DNA of 64,000 nt from Providencia rettgeri (lineage in GTDB: Bacteria > Pseudomonadota > Gammaproteobacteria > Enterobacterales > Enterobacteriaceae): positions 1,860,001 through 1,924,000 of the forward strand of contig NZ_CP096258.1 in assembly GCF_023205015.1 (NCBI RefSeq). Reading direction: 5' to 3'. The notes beneath the pieces are model-generated. The model saw only the letters and a program-made list of their open reading frames with translations. It searched no databases and was not told the origin of the DNA. Made by a program: the position numbers and the translations under genes. How positions within the stretch are numbered: the first letter of the stretch is position 1; every line of letters begins with the position of its first letter. Shown piece by piece: positions 44,540 through 52,827 of the stretch.

Positions 44540-44742
44540 ACATTTAGAATTTAGTAAATTATTTAATTTGAGAGATATCTCTTTTTTTTAGCTGAATAAT
44601 ATAGAATTTAACCAGTGATACTATTATATTAATAATACCAAATAATTTAATCTGCGCTTAATATTTTGTTGTCTCCCTAAGACAACCTTATATTTATTTC
44701 ATCAGTATACCAAATATTACATCATGATATTAAGGAATTAAA

Positions 44743-45504
44743 ATGAAAAAATTTAGTGGCTATAGCACCAACTTTTCACTTGATGGTAAGGTTGCATTAA
44801 TTACAGGGGGGGCTGCTGGTATTGGCTTAGCGATTGCTCAACTGTATGTTGAAAAAGGGGCTAAAGTCGCCTTAATCGACAAGTCAGATAAAGTGATAGA
44901 AATTGCGGAAAAACTAAAGAATTCAATTGGTATTCAATGTGATATTACGAACTCTTCAGCCGTTTCTCAGATGGTGGAGAATGTGATTGAACATTATGGT
45001 GCGTTAGATATTGTCGTCAATAGTGCAGGGATAGTCGCGCTTGCTCCCGCTGAAAACTTAAGTGAATCAGATTGGGATTTAACGATGAATGTGAATTTAA
45101 AAGGGACTTTTTTAGTCTGTCAGGCCGCAGGTAATGCAATGATTAATAATGGAAAAGGGAAGATTGTTAATATGGCTTCTCAAGCGGGGGTGATTGCCTT
45201 AGACCAACATGCCGCCTATTGTGCCAGTAAAGCAGCGATTATTGGTTTAACCCAAGTATTAGCACTTGAGTGGAGCCCAAAAGGTATACAAACCAACGCT
45301 ATTTCACCAACGATTGTCATGACGGATCTGGGTAAAAAAGCGTGGGAAGGTAAAAAAGGTGATGAAATGAAAGGAAAAATTCCTGCTAGGCGTTTTGCGG
45401 AACCATCTGAAATTGCCGCCTGTGCGTTATTTTTGGCCAGTGACGCATCTGACATGATCACAGGGCATAATTTAGTGATTGATGGTGGTTATAGTATTCA
45501 ATAA
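44743..45504 (+). CDS. dthD: SDR-family polyol dehydrogenase, D-threitol dehydrogenase (DthD/GolD)-like
   Basis: 253 residues. Classical short-chain dehydrogenase: cofactor motif ALITGGAAGIGLAIA near 20, NSAGI near 93, catalytic Ser in VNMASQAG, and Tyr-x3-Lys in YCASKAA near 163. The segment SPTIVMTDLGKKAWEGKKG and the ending TGHNLVIDGGYSIQ are those of the GolD/DthD group; DthD of Mycobacterium smegmatis oxidises D-threitol to D-erythrulose. Start ATG after TTAAGGAATTAAA. Neighbouring transketolase, isomerase and kinase genes and a shared promoter motif support a tetritol substrate. Other polyols cannot be excluded. Confidence 0.8.
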   Translation: MKKFSGYSTNFSLDGKVALITGGAAGIGLAIAQLYVEKGAKVALIDKSDKVIEIAEKLKNSIGIQCDITNSSAVSQMVENVIEHYGALDIVVNSAGIVALAPAENLSESDWDLTMNVNLKGTFLVCQAAGNAMINNGKGKIVNMASQAGVIALDQHAAYCASKAAIIGLTQVLALEWSPKGIQTNAISPTIVMTDLGKKAWEGKKGDEMKGKIPARRFAEPSEIAACALFLASDASDMITGHNLVIDGGYSIQ

Positions 45505-45522
45505 GGATATTAAATTAATAAT

Positions 45523-45557
45523 AAATAAAGCGAATATGAGTGCTATTTGCTTTATTT
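45523..45557 (+). terminator. Terminator of the dthD-like gene
   Basis: AAATAAAGCGAAT (45523-45535) pairs with ATTTGCTTTATTT (45545-45557) with one wobble, followed by TTATTTTAAAT. Confidence 0.7.
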
Positions 45558-45574
45558 TTATTTTAAATAAAAAT

Positions 45575-45604
45575 AAGCCAAATAACATAGTCACTATTTG
45601 GCTT
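45575..45604 (-). terminator. Terminator of the transketolase operon
   Basis: AAGCCAAATA (45575-45584) and TATTTGGCTT (45595-45604), ten-base loop. On the minus strand the stem is followed by ATTTTTATTT. Confidence 0.75.
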
Positions 45605-45656
45605 GTAATAGAAAATTACAAAGTAGGATAACAGATATTAATTATTGCTAGGTCAA

Positions 45657-47666
45657 TTAACCATTAGGTTTTAATAATGAGTGTGACATAGTAATAAGCT
45701 TTTCTACGGTGAAACCAAAATGCTCAAATAATTCATTTGCAGGGGCTGACTCCCCAAAGCTATTCATTCCCATAACTAATCCATCAATTCCTACATATTT
45801 ACGCCAGTAATCACTAATACTGGCTTCGATAGCAATACGATGGCGAATGTGATTTGGTAACACGCGCTGCTGGTACTCTAAAGGTTGTTGGTCAAAGGTA
45901 TCTGTTGATGGCATCGAAATGACATTCACATGAAAACCTTGTTCAGTCAGTAGCTTCCATGCTTCAACCGCTAATGTGATTTCAGAGCCAGTGGCAATTA
46001 AGAGTAATTCAGGGGTTTCACTACTACTGCGCAAAATATATCCACCACGTGCGATATTGGCGAGCTGTTCCGGTGTTCGCGAATGCTGTACTAGGTTTTG
46101 ACGGGATAACACAAGTGCGGTTGGGTTCTGTTGATGAATGATAGCCTGCTTCCAAGCCACGGCGGTTTCTACTTGGCAACAAGGGCGCCATACTGACAAA
46201 TTAGGTGTTGCACGTAGTGACACAAGTTGCTCAACAGGTTGATGTGTTGGGCCATCTTCACCTAAGCCAATTGAATCATGGGTATAAATAAGCACTTGCG
46301 GTAATTTCATTAATGCGGCCATTCTCACGGCATTTTGTGCATATTCCGAGAACATCAAAAAGGTCGCTGTGTAAGGGCGAAAACCGCCATGTAATGCAAT
46401 GCCATTGGCAATGGCGGTCATACCAAACTCTCTGACACCATAGTGAATATAGTTCCCTGTAGGTTGTTCATTAATCGGTAGTGACCCAGACCAGCAGGTC
46501 AGGTTGCTTGGGGCTAAGTCTGCGGAACCACCGATTAATTCAGGTAAAACAGGGCCAATAATATTTAACGTGTTTTGTGAGGCTTTACGTGTCGCTATCG
46601 TTGCAGGGTTATCATTTAATTGTTGAATAAAGTTATCAATGATATCCGTAAATTTTTCAGGAAGTTGATTAGATAGCCGCAGAGTTAGTTGCTCGGCGAG
46701 TTCAGGATATTGTTTGGCGTATTCTCGTAATGCTTGTTCCCAACGTAATTGCTGTTCAGCACCACGCTCTAAGGCATTCCAAGGTTGATATATTTCGTCA
46801 GGGATCACAAAAGGAGGGTATTCCCAACCGAGTTGTTGGCGAGTCAGTGCGATTTCATTTTGCCCGAGAGGAGCTCCATGAGAATCTGCCGTACCAGCTT
46901 TATTGGGGGATCCGTAACCAATCGTGGTTCTGCAGATAATAAGTGTGGGCTTCGCGGTTTGTTGGCGAGCTTGTTCAATAGCCGCTTTAATCGCAGGGCG
47001 CGAATGCCCATCAATGGATCTAATTACATGCCAGCCATAGGCTTCAAAACGCTTTGCGGTATTATCGGTAAACCAGCCTTCCACATCTCCATCAATAGAA
47101 ATGCGGTTGTCATCATAAAACGCAATGAGCTTATTGAGTTTTAACGTTCCCGCTAATGAGCACACTTCATGGGAGATCCCTTCCATTAAACAGCCATCAC
47201 CTAAAAAAGTGTAGGTATAGTGGTCGACGACAGGGAACCCCGAGCGGTTAAATGTAGAGGCTAGCGTCTTTTCTGCTATTGCCATGCCAACCGCATTGGC
47301 AATGCCTTGGCCTAGAGGGCCTGTCGTGGTTTCGACTCCGGGGGTATAGCCTAATTCGGGGTGCCCCGGTGTTTTGGAATGGAGCTGTCGGAACTGTTTT
47401 AAATCATCGATAGATAAATTATAGCCTGTTAAATGAAGCAAGCTATAGAGCAGCATTGACGCATGGCCGTTTGACAAGACAAAGCGGTCACGGTTAGGCC
47501 AGTGCGGATCTGCAGGGTTGTGCTGTAAATAATCTCGCCAAAGAACTTCAGCAATATCGGCCATTCCCATAGGGGCGCCTGGGTGGCCTGAATTGGCTTG
47601 TTGTACCGCATCTATTGAAAGAAATCGAATGGCATTGGCTAATTTATTTTGTGGTTGAGTGGACAT
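45657..47666 (-). CDS. tkt: Transketolase, dedicated copy in the tetritol module
   Basis: 669 residues, normal length. Thiamine-diphosphate enzyme that moves two-carbon units; it would combine erythrose 4-phosphate with a ketose phosphate. Features: ANSGHPGAPMGMADIAEVLW at the start, GPLGQGIANAVGMA near 114, the TPP/metal motif FLGDGCLMEGISHE near 153, YDDNRISIDGDVEGWF, and the C-terminal half with HYGVREFGMTAIANG and HDSIGLGEDGPTHQPVEQL. It follows the isomerase gene by 36 bases, so it is a pathway-linked copy in addition to the housekeeping tktA expected elsewhere. Confidence 0.93.
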   Translation of the reverse strand: MSTQPQNKLANAIRFLSIDAVQQANSGHPGAPMGMADIAEVLWRDYLQHNPADPHWPNRDRFVLSNGHASMLLYSLLHLTGYNLSIDDLKQFRQLHSKTPGHPELGYTPGVETTTGPLGQGIANAVGMAIAEKTLASTFNRSGFPVVDHYTYTFLGDGCLMEGISHEVCSLAGTLKLNKLIAFYDDNRISIDGDVEGWFTDNTAKRFEAYGWHVIRSIDGHSRPAIKAAIEQARQQTAKPTLIICRTTIGYGSPNKAGTADSHGAPLGQNEIALTRQQLGWEYPPFVIPDEIYQPWNALERGAEQQLRWEQALREYAKQYPELAEQLTLRLSNQLPEKFTDIIDNFIQQLNDNPATIATRKASQNTLNIIGPVLPELIGGSADLAPSNLTCWSGSLPINEQPTGNYIHYGVREFGMTAIANGIALHGGFRPYTATFLMFSEYAQNAVRMAALMKLPQVLIYTHDSIGLGEDGPTHQPVEQLVSLRATPNLSVWRPCCQVETAVAWKQAIIHQQNPTALVLSRQNLVQHSRTPEQLANIARGGYILRSSSETPELLLIATGSEITLAVEAWKLLTEQGFHVNVISMPSTDTFDQQPLEYQQRVLPNHIRHRIAIEASISDYWRKYVGIDGLVMGMNSFGESAPANELFEHFGFTVEKLITMSHSLLKPNG

Positions 47667-47702
47667 TACAAAGCTCCCAAAGTAAAAGCGCCTAACGTAA
47701 AA

Positions 47703-48155
47703 CTAACGTTCCCCATTTTCATACTCACTGATCCGAGCTACTTTTGGTGCCGAACGTCCTCCTTCATAATGGGAAGCCAGCCATGTGTCGACAATGGTTT
47801 TAGCCAGTTCAGGGCCAATCACACGAGCACCAAAGGTAATTATTTGCGCGTCATTACTTTTCTGAGCCCGCTCAGCGGAGTATGTGTCATGGCACAGTGC
47901 TGCTCGAATGCCTGTGACTTTATTGGCAACTATGGACATACCAATTCCGGTACCACAAATTAAAATACCGCGCTGGTGCTTGCCTTGTACGATAGCAGTT
48001 GCAACCGCATGGGCAACATCAGGGTACATTTCGTCTGCAACCCCAGTGTTTAAACAGTAATCAGTCACTTCAATGTTTAGTTCTGCTAAGTGAGCTTTAA
48101 TCAAATCTTTCATTTCAAATGCAGCGTCATCCGCGCCAATAGCAATAGATAGCAT
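47703..48155 (-). CDS. rpiB: RpiB/LacAB/EryI-family sugar-phosphate isomerase, likely tetrulose-4-phosphate isomerase
   Basis: 150 residues from ATG 48155 (AAGGATCT upstream); a longer in-frame reading to 48374 adds a low-complexity extension unlike the family. RpiB signature: IGADDAAFEMK, DYCLNTG, YPDVAHAVA, catalytic C67 in GILICGTGIGMSIVANK, H89 in ALCHD, NDAQIITFGARVIG. Standard RpiB has Asp-His-x-Gly after the first strand; here it is Asp-Asp-Ala-Ala, which I associate with the EryI/DerI subgroup that converts D-erythrulose 4-phosphate to D-erythrose 4-phosphate. First gene of an operon with transketolase. Confidence 0.85.
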   Translation of the reverse strand: MLSIAIGADDAAFEMKDLIKAHLAELNIEVTDYCLNTGVADEMYPDVAHAVATAIVQGKHQRGILICGTGIGMSIVANKVTGIRAALCHDTYSAERAQKSNDAQIITFGARVIGPELAKTIVDTWLASHYEGGRSAPKVARISEYENGER

Positions 48156-48173
48156 GATAGAGATCCTTATTGT

Positions 48174-48256
48174 TGAACAAAAGTTCATAAACCAATCAAA
48201 TGTACTATTTAGAAAATAGGATCTTATGAACAAATAATCAATAGTTGAACATATGT
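48174..48256. promoter_or_regulatory. Cluster of TGAAC-type operator half-sites between rpiB and eltD
   Basis: Three related elements: an inverted repeat TGAAC-AAAA-GTTCA (48174-48187), ATGAACAAAT (48226-48235), and TTGAACATATGT (48245-48256), the last identical to a site before the dthD-like gene at 44528. The divergent gap runs from 48156 to 48478; the rest holds no gene. Probable binding sites of the SorC regulator at 52828. Confidence 0.55.
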
Positions 48257-48478
48257 TTTTATTTTTATGATGATGAATTCTGTGATCTACAGCTTCAAAT
48301 TTAATTTTTTTTGCAGAAAAGGTAAAAAATAGTCGTTTTAAGGCGATTTTATGAGAATTTTTGCACTGAATCACACTTTGACACTCTCACTATGGGCAAG
48401 GATGAAGAAAAGAAGGTATGGTTAATTTGTATCTTCATTGAACTTATGTTCATTTTACAAACCGCCGAGGATAGAACT

Positions 48479-49591
48479 ATGTGTGAACACTGTGATTCAA
48501 AAGCAACGATGAGCGCGGGCATTCCAGAAAAAATGAAAGCCGTGGTTGCTTATGCACCAAAAGACTACCGTTTAGAAACAGTCGATGTCCCTAAAATTAG
48601 TGAAGAAGAGATTTTGGTTCGCGTAGAAGCTTGTGGTATCTGCGCGGGTGATGTGAAGGCTTTTGAAGGTGCCCCTAGTTTTTGGGGAGATGCGGAACAA
48701 CCCGCTTATATTAAAGCACCAATGATCCCAGGTCATGAGTTTATTGGTCATGTTGTAGGTTTTGGCTCAAAAGTTGAAGGTTTCGCATTAGGTGACCGTG
48801 TTATTTCTGAGCAAATCGTACCTTGTTGGGAATGCCGCTTCTGTAAACGCGGTGAATACTGGATGTGTGAAAAACATGACTTGTATGGCTTCCAAAACAA
48901 CGTTAATGGCGGCATGGCGCAATATATGAAATTTACCAAAGAAGCTATCAACTACCATGTGCCTGTTGAGATGCCAATCGAAGATGCCATTTTGATTGAA
49001 CCTTACGCCTGCTCTTTACATGCCGTGCAGCGTGCGAATGTCAAATTGGGTGATGTTGTCGTGCTTTCGGGTGCGGGAACATTAGGCCTCGGTATGATTG
49101 GGGCTATTAAAAAATCCGGTGCTGGTAAGTTAGTCGTTCTGGATTTATTCGATAAACGCCTTGAATTAGCAAAAGAATTTGGTGCTGATATCGTATTAAA
49201 CCCTAAACGTGATGATGTAGACAAAATTGTCAAAGAGATGACTGAAGGTTATGGCTGTGACATTTACATTGAAGCGACAGGGGCGCCTAAATCGGTAGAG
49301 CAAGGCCTTAAGATGATCCGTAAATTAGGTACTTTTGTTGAGTTTTCTGTATTTAAAGACCCAGTGACCGTGGACTGGAGCATCATCAGTGACCGTAAAG
49401 AACTGGATTTATTAGGTTCTCACCTTGGCCCATATTGCTACCCATTAGTGATTGAAGGCATTGGTAATGGCGATTTCCCAACCAAGGGGGTTGTGACGGA
49501 TATTTTACCTTTAGATAAATTTGCGGAAGGTTTTTCGATGATGGCGAAAGGCGACCCGCACATTAAAGTGGTTCTCGACCCGAACCTGTAG
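48479..49591 (+). CDS. eltD: Zinc-dependent alcohol dehydrogenase, erythritol/L-threitol dehydrogenase (EltD)-like
   Basis: 370 residues from ATG 48479 (after GCCGAGGATAGAACT); an upstream in-frame ATG at 48392 adds 29 poorly fitting residues. Medium-chain dehydrogenase: catalytic zinc Cys52 in GICAGDVK, His86-Glu87 in PGHEFIG, four structural-zinc cysteines C116, C119, C122 and C130, and the NAD motif SGAGTLGLG near residue 190. An extra Cys-x2-Cys lies at the very N-terminus (MCEHC). It resembles EltD of M. smegmatis, which oxidises erythritol and L-threitol to L-erythrulose. Divergent from the isomerase gene. Substrate is inference from neighbours. Confidence 0.82.
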   Translation: MCEHCDSKATMSAGIPEKMKAVVAYAPKDYRLETVDVPKISEEEILVRVEACGICAGDVKAFEGAPSFWGDAEQPAYIKAPMIPGHEFIGHVVGFGSKVEGFALGDRVISEQIVPCWECRFCKRGEYWMCEKHDLYGFQNNVNGGMAQYMKFTKEAINYHVPVEMPIEDAILIEPYACSLHAVQRANVKLGDVVVLSGAGTLGLGMIGAIKKSGAGKLVVLDLFDKRLELAKEFGADIVLNPKRDDVDKIVKEMTEGYGCDIYIEATGAPKSVEQGLKMIRKLGTFVEFSVFKDPVTVDWSIISDRKELDLLGSHLGPYCYPLVIEGIGNGDFPTKGVVTDILPLDKFAEGFSMMAKGDPHIKVVLDPNL

Positions 49592-49643
49592 AGCTGTCGT
49601 GGGTTGAAAAAAAGACGAATTTAAAAATATAACGATAAAAATT

Positions 49644-49688
49644 GGACCTGAATAAATGTCACCCTACCAAGGCTTGTTATTCAGGTCC
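49644..49688. other. Long intercistronic hairpin between eltD and the MFS gene
   Basis: Perfect 12-base arms GGACCTGAATAA (49644-49655) and TTATTCAGGTCC (49677-49688). No T-run follows, so it is more likely an mRNA-stabilising or attenuating element inside the operon than a full terminator. Confidence 0.6.
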
Positions 49689-49720
49689 TAACCCAGCGAA
49701 CAAGCACTGAGGTCAACAAT

Positions 49721-50992
49721 ATGATAATCAATAAACTGTCTAAAGTAACGGGGTTTTCACCAAAGTTACTACTTGGCTATTTTGGCGTTCTGATCTTTAT
49801 GATGGGAGAAGGCCTAGAACAAGGCTGGCTGTCACCTTTTATAATTAGCCGTGGAATGAGTATTGAAGAATCATCATTACTATTTAGTGTGTATGGTTTT
49901 TTTGCCGCTGTCGCCGCGTGGTTGTCCGGTGTGTTGGCTGAAATTTATACCGCCCGTCGTGTGATGATTTTTGGTTTTGTGATGTTTGTCATTGGCTCGA
50001 TTATTTTCTTGTCTGTTGGCTTACCGAGTAACAGCCTGTCTATCATGATCCCAACCTATGCGCTGCGTGGTTTTGGTTATCCAATGTTTGCCTACGGCTT
50101 CTTAGTTTGGGTGGCCTATGAGGCGCCAATTAAAAAACTGGGCTCTGCAGTCGGGATCTTCTGGTTTGTTTATAGTGGCGGACTCGGTGTTTTAGGTGTG
50201 ATGTATTCAAGTTATGCGTTGCCAGTTTTAGGTGAAATGGCAACGTTATGGAGTGGACTGATTTTTGTCACTATCGGGGCATTTATTGCTATCGCACTTA
50301 ACCGCAACAAAGCGGGAGATACACAAGATGCACCGAAAGAAAAAGTCTCGCTCAGCTATGTATTTAAAGGGATCACCATCGCGTTTGAAAACCCAAAAAT
50401 TGGTTTAGGCGGCATTGTTCGTACCATTAATACTTCAGCAGCGTATGGTTTTGTGATCTTCATGCCAATGTTTCTTGCTGACTTTGGATTTTCTCGTACA
50501 GAGTGGTTACATATCTACGCGGCACTTTGGACAGTGAACATCGCTTTTAATCTGATCTTTGGTGTAGTCAGCGACCGTATCGGTTGGCGCAACATTGTGA
50601 TTTGGTTTGGTTGCGTAGGCTGTATGGTTTGTACCTTAATGTTTTACTATGTGCCTTATTATTTTGGGCACAGCTATACCCTGATGATGATAGCTGCTGG
50701 CTTATTTGGCGCATGCCTCGCAGGATACGTACCGCTTTCAGCCATCATGCCGAGTTTAGCGCCTGAAAATAAAGGCGCGGCGATGTCAGTTCTTAATTTA
50801 GGAGCCGGTTTAAGTACCTTTGTTGGCCCTGCATTAGTTGGGCTCTTTATTAGTAGCGTAGGTGCACTTGGCGTAATTTGGATCTTCTCGGGGCTCTATC
50901 TATTTAGTGCGATATTGATGAAATTTATTACTGTGCCGGAAGAATTACTTGAACAGTCGGCAAAGATGCAGCTAACACCAGAAAATAAGTAA
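49721..50992 (+). CDS. MFS polyol transporter (RbtT/DalT/CsbX family), probable tetritol carrier
   Basis: 423-residue, 12-helix carrier of the major facilitator superfamily. It is clearly related to DalT at 58828: both share 'GEGLEQGWLSPFI/GDGFEMAFLSKHI'-type first helices, 'FSVYGFFAAVAAWLSGVLAEI', 'YALRGFGYPMFAYGFLVW', the 'WFVYSGGLGVLGV' block, and 'APENKGAAMSVLNLGAGLS'. That subfamily imports ribitol and D-arabitol. Its place between eltD and the kinase genes suggests erythritol or threitol as substrate; it may also supply the ribitol module, which lacks its own transporter. Confidence 0.88.
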   Translation: MIINKLSKVTGFSPKLLLGYFGVLIFMMGEGLEQGWLSPFIISRGMSIEESSLLFSVYGFFAAVAAWLSGVLAEIYTARRVMIFGFVMFVIGSIIFLSVGLPSNSLSIMIPTYALRGFGYPMFAYGFLVWVAYEAPIKKLGSAVGIFWFVYSGGLGVLGVMYSSYALPVLGEMATLWSGLIFVTIGAFIAIALNRNKAGDTQDAPKEKVSLSYVFKGITIAFENPKIGLGGIVRTINTSAAYGFVIFMPMFLADFGFSRTEWLHIYAALWTVNIAFNLIFGVVSDRIGWRNIVIWFGCVGCMVCTLMFYYVPYYFGHSYTLMMIAAGLFGACLAGYVPLSAIMPSLAPENKGAAMSVLNLGAGLSTFVGPALVGLFISSVGALGVIWIFSGLYLFSAILMKFITVPEELLEQSAKMQLTPENK

Positions 50993-51003
50993 ATGAGGGA
51001 ATT

Positions 51004-52005
51004 ATGAATAGAATCATTAATGAACCTGATCTCGTTGTTGAAGATGCAATTCAAGGGTATTTGAAAGCGCACCCTGAATATTTTGCACAAACTGATAACG
51101 CGCGCGTTCTAAAATACCCAAAAGCACCAATACAAGGGAAAGTGGGCATTGTCACTGGTGGTGGTTCAGGTCATGAACCTGCGTTTTTAGGCTACGTGGG
51201 CGAGAATATGCTAGATGCGGTGGCCATTGGGGAAATTTTTTCCTCACCCACTGCGGGCGCTTTTTTAGACGCGTTTAAAGCAGCCGATAGCGGTGCGGGT
51301 GTTGCCTGTCTATATGGTAACTATGCGGGTGATAACATGAACGTCAAGATGGCGATGAAAAAGGCAGAAAAAGCGGGGATGCAAGTCAAAACCGTGGTTG
51401 CTACCGACGACGTTGCTTCAGCACCTGCGAGTGAAAAAGAAAAGCGCCGTGGTGTTGCGGGTGAAATTCTTATGTGGAAAGTGGGCTCTGCCGCAGCAAG
51501 CAAAGGCTATGATTTAGACGGTGTGATTAATGTAGCGCAAAAAGCGATTAATAACTGCCACTCTATTGGTGTTGGGTTAACGTCTTGCACTATTCCAGCT
51601 GTGGGTCATCCAAATTTCCATATTGAAGATGGGATGATGGAACTAGGCATTGGCCACCATGGCGAGCCAGGCATTGAAATCATGCCAATTCAATCTGCCG
51701 CGCAAATGGCACAAACCATGTTAGCGCCAATTTTAGATGATATGCAGGCAAAACAAGGTGATGAAGTGGTCGTCTTGGTTTCAGGGCTAGGTGCGACACC
51801 GGTTATGGAGCTATACATCTATTATGCAGAGGTTGAAAAACAACTCAGTGAGAAAGGTGTACGGATTGTTCGTAACTATGTTGGTAACTATTTTACCTCA
51901 CTAGAAATGATGGGGGTCACGCTGACATTAATGAAAGTGGATGATGAATTGAAAACATTGATGGATGTCCCTGCATATTCATTGGGTTTAACACAGGTTA
52001 AATAA
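51004..52005 (+). CDS. DhaK-type kinase subunit (DAK1), probable erythrulose kinase K subunit
   Basis: 333 residues. Substrate-binding half of a dihydroxyacetone-kinase-type enzyme. GGGSGHEPAF with H57, NYAGDNMN with D110, and the histidine that binds the ketose covalently in GIGHHGEPGIE (H219) are all in place; the C-terminus VDDELKTLMDVPAYSLGL matches DhaK. Short-chain ketoses such as dihydroxyacetone and erythrulose suit this site. Eleven bases after the MFS gene with GAGGGA as ribosome-binding site. The partner gene follows in ten bases. No DhaM phosphocarrier is present, so the phosphoryl donor is probably ATP. Confidence 0.87.
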   Translation: MNRIINEPDLVVEDAIQGYLKAHPEYFAQTDNARVLKYPKAPIQGKVGIVTGGGSGHEPAFLGYVGENMLDAVAIGEIFSSPTAGAFLDAFKAADSGAGVACLYGNYAGDNMNVKMAMKKAEKAGMQVKTVVATDDVASAPASEKEKRRGVAGEILMWKVGSAAASKGYDLDGVINVAQKAINNCHSIGVGLTSCTIPAVGHPNFHIEDGMMELGIGHHGEPGIEIMPIQSAAQMAQTMLAPILDDMQAKQGDEVVVLVSGLGATPVMELYIYYAEVEKQLSEKGVRIVRNYVGNYFTSLEMMGVTLTLMKVDDELKTLMDVPAYSLGLTQVK

Positions 52006-52015
52006 GGAGACAATT

Positions 52016-52669
52016 ATGCAAGTTATTTCAACGGGCAACGGCAAGGAAATTACCCTTGATTTAGTGAACATTATTGTTTCTAACCGTGAATACCTCAGTG
52101 AAATTGATGGCGCAATAGGGGATGGAGACCACGGCATCAATATGGCAAAAGGTTTTAATTTATGTGCGAAAGCAATCGCAGACCGTGAATTATCTCTCAG
52201 TGAAGGCTTTGAAGAGATTTCTGATGCTTTGATGGAAGGTATTGGCGGCTCAATGGGACCACTTTATGGCAGTTTCTTTATGGGAATGTCAGACAGCATT
52301 TCAGGGAAAAATACGCTATCACAACAAGATTTCCTCGATATGCTGAAAAATGGTTTATCTGAGCTGCAAGACATCAGCAGTGCGACAGTGGGTGATAAGT
52401 GCTTGATGGATACATTGATCCCCGCAGTTAATGCTTTTGAAGAGGCGACAAAAGCAGGGGGAAACTTTAAACAAGCGCTTGATGCGATGCAGGCCGCTGC
52501 TATTGCAGGTCGTGATTCCACTGTAGATTTAGTGGCTAAAATTGGTCGTGCAAGCCGCCTTGGTGAACGTTCAAGAGGGGTATTAGATGCGGGGGCCACT
52601 TCTTGTTGTTTATTATTATGTCAATTAGCGCAGAGTATTGAAAAACAGGATGCATTAGCTAATGCATAA
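52016..52669 (+). CDS. DhaL-type kinase subunit (DAK2), probable erythrulose kinase L subunit
   Basis: 217 residues. Nucleotide-binding half of the kinase. The metal/ADP aspartates D31, D36 and D38 are in DGAIGDGDHGINMAKG, GIGGSMGPLYGSFFMGM follows near residue 78, and GRASRLGERSRGVLDAGATSCC closes the eight-helix barrel. In E. coli DhaL the ADP is a bound cofactor recharged by DhaM; with no DhaM here, exchange with free ATP is expected, as in ATP-dependent DAKs. Strong AAGGAG ribosome-binding site. The pair would make erythrulose phosphate for the isomerase. Confidence 0.87.
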   Translation: MQVISTGNGKEITLDLVNIIVSNREYLSEIDGAIGDGDHGINMAKGFNLCAKAIADRELSLSEGFEEISDALMEGIGGSMGPLYGSFFMGMSDSISGKNTLSQQDFLDMLKNGLSELQDISSATVGDKCLMDTLIPAVNAFEEATKAGGNFKQALDAMQAAAIAGRDSTVDLVAKIGRASRLGERSRGVLDAGATSCCLLLCQLAQSIEKQDALANA

Positions 52670-52689
52670 TTGTTTTATATAATTCTTTC

Positions 52690-52726
52690 GTGGATATATA
52701 GTCAAATATCATTGCTATATATCCAC
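52690..52726. terminator. Hairpin after the kinase genes
   Basis: Perfect 12-base arms GTGGATATATAG (52690-52701) and CTATATATCCAC (52715-52726), followed by TCTCTTTTATA. Probably ends or attenuates the eltD-to-kinase transcript before the regulator gene. Confidence 0.7.
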
Positions 52727-52827
52727 TCTCTTTTATAACTCACTTATTAATTGCCACTAGAAACGCTATACTAAAACCTTATCACCCTTGTTGCGATTAA
52801 CACCAATAAAGAGGAAATCACTATCTT

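Noticed and set aside
46785..47144. A 119-codon open frame antisense to transketolase.
   Set aside because: Shadow of a conserved gene; composition reflects the opposite strand's codons.
47703..48374. A longer version of the isomerase with a 73-residue N-terminal extension.
   Set aside because: The extension is low-complexity, covers the operator-rich promoter, and the internal ATG at 48155 has a good ribosome-binding site and gives the family length.
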